64,000 bases of DNA from Gymnopus androsaceus JB14 (taxonomy: Eukaryota; Basidiomycota; Agaricomycetes; Agaricales; Omphalotaceae), in assembly GCA_009733575.1 (NCBI GenBank), contig ML769723.1, forward strand, positions 1-64,000, read 5' to 3'. Numbering within the stretch: position 1 is the first letter of the stretch; every line of letters starts with the position of its first letter. Shown one piece after another: positions 56,028 through 64,000 of the stretch. The notes beneath the pieces were generated by a model. That model worked only from the letters and a program-made list of their open reading frames with translations. It did no database searches and was not told the DNA's origin. Both the position numbers and the translations under genes were made by a program.

Positions 56028-59000
56028 CACTTCAGGCAACCACTATATATGACCTAGTTAGGATAGAAAACTGATGTACCTAAACTATCCTAAGAGGTTA
56101 CTTTTTCGGGCATTCTGCCCAGCCAATATTTCAGTGAGGCAGCTGCCCACCTGAGCTCAAATTTTCCAGGCAGCAGCCCACCAATCCTGTCTTGATCAAA
56201 ATCACTGCCCTGCCTACCAGGCAGCTGCCTGGTCAGGGCTGGGCAGCTGCCCAAGTTGTCACATGTCACAGGTGTCTGGGGTCCCTCTGGGCAGCTGCCT
56301 GCCATTTTTCACCAATTTGGTCCTGGGTTCCTCCCATCATTTTTTCATGAGTAGATACATTATCTTACTGACACAATACTACCTGATATTTCTGGACAGC
56401 TGCCTATGTTGCTGGCCATGGATCTGACCATTGATGACCTTATTGCCTATTGCCCACCTTAGTTAGTGCCACACTATATGTATACATAATATTTACATTA
56501 CCAAAGATACCAACATATAACATAATCTGGGGCAGCTTCCCACCTTAGTTAGTACCACACTATATGTATACATAATATTTATATTATTAAAGATACCAAC
56601 ATATAAGTATATACATAATCTGGGGCAGCTGCCCACCTTAGTTAGTGCCACACTATATGTATATCAACAAAGATACCAATAAATCCCACTCTAGTTGGTA
56701 TATGGGGCAGCTGCCCACTCAAGTCAGTATATAGGGCAGCTGCCTACCTTACTTAGTAGATCACAATATATTGATAATTACAAGTCAAATATATTCATAC
56801 AAGCATAAACTACCTAAGTAACAGCTACCTAAGTACATTGACATATTCTACAGATGCACAATACTTGCACCAGTTAGGATTGAAATGGAGGTATGGAATC
56901 CATTGACTAGTAAATATAGTACACCATAGACTACAAACTGTAACAGTCTATGGAATCCATTCACTACAAACTAATATAGTCTTTGTTGTTAAATAAGCAC
57001 CCATAAGCACCAGAGGGGAGTGGTCCCTAAATATTTTCGTGATTTTTCATGATTTTTCCCAGATTTATCAAGCCCGATTCCGGACATTTTTTGGGAAAAT
57101 AAGCGCCCATATGCGCCGGGGAGGCGGAACAACAATGCCTAAATATTTTCATGATTTTTGATGATTTTTTGAGGATTTATAAAGCCTGATTCCCGACATT
57201 TTTCGGTAAAATAAGCGCCCATAAGCGCCGGGAGGGTGGGCAACAGTGCTTAAATATTTTCATTATTTTTCATGATTTTTCCCACATTTTTCAAGCTCAA
57301 TTCCCAAGATTTCTCAGTAAAATAAGTGCCCATAAGCACTGGTAGATGCATATAAGTAATGTCATACTTTTATAATAGTACCAATAACTCGCACTAGTAA
57401 GTAACCTAATGGTTGTACTAGTACCAATGACTCGTACTAGTAACTAATCTAATAGTTATGATAGTACTAATAGGTTGTACTAGTAAGTGACCCAATGGTT
57501 GTACTAGTACCAATAACTCGTACTAGTAGCTAATCTAATGGTTATAATAGTACTAATAAGTCATACTAGTAAGTAACCTAATGGTTGTACTAGTATGACT
57601 TATTAGTACTATTATAACCATTAGATTAGTTATTAGCATGAGTTTCTTACTAGTACAACCATTAAATTGGCTATTAGTATGAGTTCTTTACTAGTACAAC
57701 CATTAGATTAGACACTAGTACGACTTATTAGTACTATTATAACCATTAGATTAGCTACTAGTACGAGTTATTGGTACTAGTACAACCATTGGGTCACTTA
57801 CTAGTACAACCTATTAGTACTATCATAACTATTAGATTAGTTACTAGTACGAGTCATTGGTACTAGTACAACCATTAGGTTACTTACTAGTGCGAGTTAT
57901 TGGTACTATTATAAAAGTATGACATTACTTATATGCATCTACCAGTGCTTATGGGCACTTATTTTACTGAGAAATCTTGGGAATTGAGCTTGAAAAATGT
58001 GGGAAAAATCATGAAAAATAATGAAAATATTTAAGCACTGTTGCCCACCCTCCCGGCGCTTATGGGCGCTTATTTTACCGAAAAATGTCGGGAATCAGGC
58101 TTTATAAATCCTCAAAAAATCATCAAAAATCATGAAAATATTTAGGCATTGTTGTTCCGCCTCCCCGGCGCATATGGGCGCTTATTTTCCCAAAAAATGT
58201 CCGGAATCGGGCTTGATAAATCTGGGAAAAATCATGAAAAATCACGAAAATATTTAGGGACCACTCCCCTCTGGTGCTTATGGGTGCTTATTTAACAACA
58301 AAGACTATATTAGTTTGTAGTGAATGGATTCCATAGACTGTTACAGTTTGTAGTCTATGGTGTACTATATTTACTAGTCAATGGATTCCATACCTCCATT
58401 TCAATCCTAACTGGTGCAAGTATTGTGCATCTGTAGAATATGTCAATGTACTTAGGTAGCTGTTACTTAGGTAGTTTATGCTTGTATGAATATATTTGAC
58501 TTGTAATTATCAATATATTGTGATCTACTAAGTAAGGTAGGCAGCTGCCCTATATACTGACTTGAGTGGGCAGCTGCCCCATATACCAACTAGAGTGGGA
58601 TTTATTGGTATCTTTGTTGATATACATATAGTGTGGCACTAACTAAGGTGGGCAGCTGCCCCAGATTATGTATATACTTATATGTTGGTATCTTTAATAA
58701 TATAAATATTATGTATACATATAGTGTGGTACTAACTAAGGTGGGAAGCTGCCCCAGATTATGTTATATGTTGGTATCTTTGGTAATGTAAATATTATGT
58801 ATACATATAGTGTGGCACTAACTAAGGTGGGCAATAGGCAATAAGGTCATCAATGGTCAGATCCATGGCCAGCAACATAGGCAGCTGTCCAGAAATATCA
58901 GGTAGTATTGTGTCAGTAAGATAATGTATCTACTCATGAAAAAATGATGGGAGGAACCCAGGACCAAATTGGTGAAAAATGGCAGGCAGCTGCCCAGAGG

Positions 59001-59256
59001 GACCCCAGACACCTGTGACATGTGACAACTTGGGCAGCTGCCCAGCCCTGACCAGGCAGCTGCCTGGTAGGCAGGGCAGTGATTTTGATCAAGACAGGAT
59101 TGGTGGGCTGCTGCCTGGAAAATTTGAGCTCAGGTGGGCAGCTGCCTCACTGAAATATTGGCTGGGCAGAATGCCCGAAAAAGTAACCTCTTAGGATAGT
59201 TTAGGTACATCAGTTTTCTATCCTAACTAGGTCATATATAGTGGTTGCCTGAAGTG
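56028..59256. mobile_element. Palindromic (foldback) non-autonomous DNA transposon, 3229 bp
   Basis: The element begins CACTTCAGGCAACCAC and ends with its exact complement. The two 1.6-kb arms mirror each other almost base for base about a centre near 57642. It is flanked by the 8-bp duplication CTTGTGAA, and the empty site is preserved at 8024-8031. Each arm holds about ten GGCAGCTGCC-type palindromes, then about three copies of a 115-bp repeat (56990-57340), then a tract of ACTAGTAC-containing repeats. It has no transposase. An 8-bp duplication suits hAT or KDZ. Near 56895 and 58365 it carries a piece of the KDZ satellite unit, which favours a KDZ relative. Confidence 0.85.
57340..57920. 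repeat. Tandem repeat at the centre of the palindromic element
   Basis: Units such as GGTTGTACTAGTACCAATAA and GGTTATAATAGTACTAATAA alternate and then repeat in inverse order. An extra small palindrome sits near 57585. The tract is AT-rich with many TACTAGTA cores. Confidence 0.75.
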
Positions 59257-59422
59257 CTTGTGAAACTCTTTTGTACAAACTGGGTTAGCCTAGGATTCGG
59301 GGGGGTTTCTTTAGGCACTCTGGGAGAGCCTGAGGTACCCAGGCCTCCTAGGTGTCCCAGTCACCCTGTGGGTACCTCAGTGCAACCTATATGTCCCTGG
59401 GCACTAGGGAATTTTTCCAGAT
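59257..59422. repeat. Right half of the split repeat unit
   Basis: It starts with the second CTTGTGAA (59257-59264) and matches 8024-8183. Homology ends at TTTTTCCAGATG. The open frame at 59245-59499 across it is not supported as a gene. Confidence 0.85.
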
Positions 59423-59425
59423 GCA

Positions 59426-59520
59426 CTCATGGTAAGTATTACCACCCATGGTATTACCACTCATGGTATTACCACCCATGGTATTACCACCCATGGTAAT
59501 ATCATGGTAATACCATGGTG
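59426..59520. repeat. 18-bp minisatellite (TATTACCACCCATGG unit)
   Basis: About four to five tandem copies end in two CCATGG palindromes. It lies between the split repeat and the copia element. The next 150 bp hold nothing that I recognise. Confidence 0.7.
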
Positions 59521-59665
59521 AAGATGCCAGGCATTCACCCCTACTTAGGTCCAACTTGGAAGGCAAAATTTAAGCCTAAGTAGGTATCTTTTAGTAGGTG
59601 ACTGAAGTGGACCTGGTTGAATTCCGGCACATCAGAAGGCCTCTGTGACCCGTGACCGCCGAATT

Positions 59666-59878
59666 TGTTAGACTACACTACATATATTCTCTGCTTTGGC
59701 CTCCTCTTTTGGCATAGTCCAATTCAGCATGTGACTGGTGGCTTCATATATACCACCGATAGTTTTCCCGTGTTTTCATCCATGATCCAGGTATTTCTTA
59801 TATATAGCTGTTTGACTCCGTTCATCATCTGAGGATTTTCCCGTGTTTTCGTCCATGATCTAGATCTAGGTCTCAACA
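59666..59878 (+). repeat. 5' LTR of the copia element
   Basis: It begins TGTTAGACTACAC and ends CTCAACA. A GATTTTCCCGTGTTTTC-type motif occurs twice. The primer-binding site follows directly (59879-59891, GGTTATGGTGTCC), which resembles the half-tRNA-iMet primer site used by copia-type elements. The 3' LTR is outside the window, so the right border rests on that site. Confidence 0.65.
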
Positions 59879-60039
59879 GGTTATGGTGTCCTTAAAATAT
59901 TAGGGCCTATTTCTGGATCATCATCAAAGAATGAATTGGCTTTTACTTCGCCTCACAGCTCATTATTACCTTTTTGTGGTACCGAAACCTTCACGCACAC
60001 ACAAACTGGATTTATTCCCTGGTTGTTTCTTAATCTTTT

Positions 60040-61630
60040 ATGGATCCGTCTCAATTTAATCACAATCAACCGTTGGGATCTCCCTTGCTTAATGCAATTT
60101 CACATCGACCCGGGGATGCCTATTCGACTCCAACCTCTGTGCCGCAAAATCAATTTGTACCTCAAAATTACGTTTTTCCTTCGTCCGTCTCAGGTGGAAC
60201 ATTAGGACAGGGACAGGGAAATGCGGCGTACGTACAGAATTGTCCCCATCCATCTGAACAATCATATGTTTTTCCTTCCTTTCCGTCCTCTCTTGGTTCC
60301 TTCCCCATGTCCCTCTCCAATACATTACAATCCATTTTCCGTCGCCCAAATGATTCCCTACATTCTGAACATCCACTTCCTAATGTACCAGTGCACCGAA
60401 TCCTGGTCCCGTCCTCAAACAACCTCGTCCAGTACTATTCTTTGATCCGAGCAACCTTGCTCCAATTGAGGAAGATGATGATACTCACCACGACCAGGTT
60501 CCCAGGCCGACATTGATGCATAATCCAGCACATCCGAGGCCATGGTTTGCAACGTAATGCTGCTTACCCTCATGGTGTTGCGCCTGTGCACCCATCTGGT
60601 GTCATGAATACGCACCCATTTGGAGTTGCGCACCCTGCGTCATATGGTCCTCCTGGTACGGGCTTGCCACCCCAGCAAATGTTTGCCCCTCCATACCACT
60701 ATCCTCTGTTCCACCCATACGCTCCTTATCCCTACCCTTATCCCCCACCACCACGTGATACAAAGGCAGACAACCTCCGGGTCAAAGTCAAATATAGCTC
60801 GATTCTGATGGCTTTTACGACCGCTATTGGTGAAAAGGATGCTCTCAAGGGTCGCGCCAACTATCACCGCTGGAATGAAGCTATGGCCGATGCTGGTGTC
60901 ATTGGTCACATCTGCAGTGAGCCTGCTCCTGGCATGGCCCGAACTGAGTGGAACACCCCAATCTATTGGCTGGAGCTATCTGATCCCCCTACTCAGGCAG
61001 GAACTTGAAGCTCGGCGTGTTTGGGACAGGAATGATGCTTGGGCATTGTCCGTGATTGCTGCACGCCTTCATGACGATGTTTGGGGTTTGCTGGGTCCGG
61101 TAATCAATATACAAGGGCACAGATGCACTGCACGCACGATGTATGAGAATCTTTGTTGTGGTTGCCAGACTGCACCCGACCTTACTGCTGCTTTATCTTT
61201 GCAGGAAGATGTCTTGAACACATGTGTCGTCAACAGCGACATATTCAAATTCATAACGGATTGGTCCTCTGGACTTACCACCCTTGGTGGTTTCGGCTAC
61301 ACCATCCCTTGGGTGACCATCCTCAATCGCTTTATCCAACACTTTCCTTCCGGTCTTCGATATGTCCTTGCCACCAATGAATGCCAGAAACTGCTGAACA
61401 ACCCGCTCGCTATTCCTTCTCATGTTATGTTTGACAATTTTGCTCAAAAGCTTATCAACGCGCAGAATCAAACGAACCTACACAACAACAACAACAATAG
61501 ATCGGGTTCGAACCAAAACCAACAGCAGCAGCAGCAGCAGGGCACTTCAACCAGGCGAGGAAACGTGTGTTTATGGGGGTGGAAATGGGGGGTGGTAATG
61601 GAGTGTCTCCACCGACGGCACCACCTGTGA
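60040..61630 (+). pseudogene. Gag of the copia element
   Basis: The start is MDPSQFNHNQPLG. A Pro/Tyr-rich N-terminal part (PYPYPPPPRDTK) leads to a Gag core (YSSILMAFTTAIGEKDALKG, NYHRWNEAMADAG) and continues in another frame after about 60985 (DRNDAWALSVIAARLHDDVW, then HFPSGLRYVL). It ends in Asn/Gln runs. There is a further frame change near 60516-60547. No zinc knuckle was found, possibly due to the frame break after 61560. Confidence 0.65.
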
Positions 61631-61658
61631 CAATGCTGGTGACGCTAAACAGGGCAAT

Positions 61659-63853
61659 ATGAACACAAATACGAATCATAATCGCAATACGAATACGACT
61701 ACAAGTACTTCTACAAATCACCGTCCTACTGCAATGATTGCATTGAGTAGCAACGCTAGTACCTTACAGGCTGTACCTGTCTTGTCACCTGTACTTCCAT
61801 CTTGCACAGTTGTTAATGACACTACCTCTCAGCTGTATCCTGCTTCTTTTCATAAGTCATTCGTTGCCCTGTCTGCAGACATTCACCCAATTCCGTTGAA
61901 CCTCAAACTGGAGGATCCTGTGGCATTTGCTTTGGTTCTGCATGATGCACCTACGCTACTAGATTCTGCGTGTACGCATCATATCATAAGAGACAGTCGA
62001 TTTTTCTCTACATTTGATCCAGGAGGTGCTATGGAAGTAACTACTGCAAATGCAGGCAAACTTCTTACTTGTGCTTCCGGGACTTGCTACTTCCATGCAG
62101 CCATCGCTGGAACTGGCAAGTTTCTTATGCTGGAGATGTTCGACTGTCTGTACACACCAGTAGGAATCCGCACTGTAACCGTACAATACGGTTTACAGGT
62201 ACGGTTATATGGGTAGCCGTAACCGTCCCGTATGGCAAGGCAGCGCGCCCATATACGGTACGGCTTTATTACGGGTTGACAGCTCTTCAGTTGGGGGGCA
62301 TTTGGGCCACTTTGTGGGTCTTCAAACCGCTGAAATAAACCATTTATTTAACATCCCCCGACATTGACCCAGTAAATGTCCCAAAGTGACATGCCGTATA
62401 CGGCTTTTACAGGTGCTGCAAGCCGTCCCGTAACCGTACCGTAAGGCCTTAAAAAAGGACCCGTATTGACCATAATTTATACAGCCGTAACCGTGTACGG
62501 TTACGGTGCGGATCCCTACGCACCAGATGCACCAGTCAATCTCATGTCTTTGGGTGCTTTACTTGAGAAGAATTATTCTCTCTACATATCCACTGACACA
62601 GCTAAGATTTACATCCCAGGTTCAGATCGCGAGTTTATTGTTGCATACATATGTCATCGACTTTGTCTGCTTCGAGGAAGTTTTGTTCTCAATGAGACTC
62701 AGGGTTCCTCAGACCCTATCTCTCAAGTCATCGCAACTTTCTCTCCCCGTGTCCCAAATGGTGACCTTTTCCATGAATGCTTTGGGCATCTTGGTCGCGA
62801 TACTACTAACGAGATGCTCCAGGGTGATTATGCTACAGGCCTGGACCAATGGAACGGTACTACAATGCGCAAAGTATGTGACTCTTGCCTGAAGGGTAAA
62901 CATCCCCGTTTTCACTATCCTAGTCAGGGAAATCGTGCCAACCGACCTCTTGAACTCATCCACATTGACACTTGTGGTCCTATGCCTGTTCAATCACCCC
63001 ATCACAGCTCCCACTTCAACATCATTGTTGATGATTGCACCAGTGCCATTGCTGGTGGTTGCTTCGCTAAGAAGAACCAAGCTTTGAGTATAATCAAGAG
63101 CACCATCAACAACTGGGAGGTGGTGTTTGATGAGAGGACTGTTGCAGTACGTTTAGACGGCGCCAAGGAGTTCCATGGTGACGAAGCTAAGCAGTGGTTT
63201 GAGGGCAAGGGGATATCCATACAGAAAACGGCGGCCTATTCACACCAACAGAATGGCAAGGCCGAACGTTGGGTCCGGGTAATAGAGAATGACGCTATGA
63301 CCATGATGGTCCATGCTGGTCTCCCGATGCAGTTCTGGGAAGACACAGTACGCACCGCCATCTACCTCCGCTTCCGTCTTCCTACTTCAACCCTTCCAAA
63401 GAACACAACCCTTTTGAAATGGTTCACAAGCGTAAACCCGATATGTCTCATATCCGAGTATGGAGGTGCCAGTGTTGGGTTCAAGTGCCGGAAGAACTCC
63501 ATCGGAAGTTTGGAGATAAGATGGTAGAAGCAATCTTCCTGGGGTATGAGGAGAATCAAGTTGGTTGGCGGGTTCGCAACATCTATGGGACTTACCGCTT
63601 CAGTGACCAAGTTGTCTTTAACGAGTTGCTTTCTGGTCATCTTGGTGGTCCTCGCGCGATTCGTGAACTTGGCACGTCTCTTGACAATTCACCCAAGGGT
63701 CCCTGTCCTCAGCAGACCATCAAACTTACAGATTGTGGTAAGGAATGGCAGGAGGGAATCCGCAAGCGTGATGAACACCTGAAGGCCATGCGGGAACATG
63801 ACAATGGTCCTCTTCCTCAACACTCTTGGCCCAGTCCAACATTGCTGCACTAG
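61659..63853 (+). pseudogene. Protease - integrase part of the copia polyprotein
   Basis: The aspartic protease is seen as TLLDSACTHHIIRDSRFF. After the MITE the frame resumes with VNLMSLGALLEKNYS. The GAG-pre-integrase zinc site is present: HECFGHLGRD, then CDSCLKGKH. The integrase core has Asp in HIDTCGPMP, Asp in VRLDGAKEFHG and Glu in SHQQNGKAERW. A one-base shift near 63400 moves the C-terminal part (HIRVWRCQCWV, EAIFLGYEENQVGWRVRN) into another frame. The polyprotein continues past the window. Confidence 0.8.
62170..62511. mobile_element. MITE of about 340 bp within the copia protease region
   Basis: It has inverted ends GCACTGTAACCGTACA and TGTACGGTTACGGTGC, and many internal CCGTA/TACGG pentamers. 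It has no coding capacity and breaks the copia frame. A 4-bp ATCC may be the target duplication (62166-62169 and 62512-62515), but the flanks are partly palindromic, so the exact border is unsure. Confidence 0.65.
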
Positions 63854-64000
63854 TCGAAGCTACAGATCTACTGGAGGACTCCTTGGTTGACTTCGACACG
63901 GAACACGACTTCTTCTTTGCCGCCCTGGCCAATGTTCCACAGCTCCCTACATCTACTGCAAAAACTCGACCTACTTGATGTGATCGAATTTACGACCTGA

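Larger units (their letters stand above)
59666..64000 (+). mobile_element. Ty1/copia retrotransposon, cut by the window end
   Basis: The order LTR, primer-binding site, Gag, protease, integrase is that of copia elements (integrase before RT). The RT and RNase H parts and the 3' LTR lie beyond base 64000. The copy has at least two frame shifts and carries a MITE, so it is likely dead. Confidence 0.85.

Noticed and set aside
56090..56305. A 71-codon open frame, with an identical one at 58979-59194.
   Set aside because: The two are mirror copies in the palindrome arms and consist of GGCAGCTGCC motifs; there is no sign of coding selection.
59245..59499. An 84-codon open frame with a PPRCPSHPVG-type segment.
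   Set aside because: It covers the right half of a split repeat and an 18-bp minisatellite; the unsplit copy at 7.9-8.2 kb shows the sequence is repeat, not gene.

Overview
The window reads as a repeat-rich, accessory stretch of an Agaricomycete (mushroom-forming basidiomycete) genome. The evidence is the short GT..AG introns of about 50-60 nt, often with a CTAAC-like branch site, and the mix of element families: KDZ and Plavaka DNA transposons, a DIRS/Ngaro-type retroelement, Ty1/copia, and the gene families TET/JBP, Ulp1, JmjC and OTT_1508-like deaminase. No ordinary housekeeping gene was recognised. Most coding regions are element genes or members of expanded, often broken families. Exon borders are approximate throughout because they were judged by eye.

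Region by region. 1-5966: a tyrosine-recombinase (DIRS/Ngaro-like) retroelement on the minus strand, bounded by identical 58-bp direct repeats and inserted into a deaminase-family gene. 5966-15525: at least five copies or fragments of one family whose best copies carry an HAE motif followed by CxxC, read here as the OTT_1508-like deaminase fold. Two copies form a 1.4-kb inverted duplication. 15683-16947: a solo LTR with a 5-bp target duplication. 17-26 kb: eroded sequence, then a TET/JBP-type dioxygenase gene and a Ulp1-type protease gene, the latter split by an LTR-like insertion. 26.3-48.46 kb: a JmjC-domain gene whose intron holds a 17.3-kb KDZ transposon (30565-47861). The transposon has roughly 1.7-2.0-kb terminal inverted repeats built largely from a 53-bp satellite. 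It carries a KDZ transposase, an Spt5-like (KOW) gene, a large unrecognised gene and a tRNA-like sequence. 48.96-55.02 kb: a Plavaka transposase gene, damaged and carrying a 0.4-kb hairpin, and a DUF6532-like partner gene. 55.1-59.4 kb: a 21-bp minisatellite and a repeat unit split by a 3229-bp, near-perfect palindromic element with an 8-bp target duplication; the uninterrupted unit survives at 7.93-8.18 kb. 59.67-64.0 kb: the 5' part of a Ty1/copia element, cut by the window end and carrying a MITE.

How it fits together. The window records nested insertions: DIRS into deaminase, LTRs into older repeats, KDZ into a JmjC intron, hairpin into Plavaka, palindrome into a repeat, MITE into copia. 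Three enzyme families that modify nucleic acids or chromatin (deaminase, TET/JBP, JmjC) lie beside these elements. The most unusual object is the KDZ giant, which pairs a transposase with an Spt5-like transcription-elongation protein across a palindromic divergent promoter holding two TGACGTCA sites. The non-coding 3.2-kb palindrome shares sequence with the KDZ terminal repeats and may be mobilised by KDZ-type transposase.
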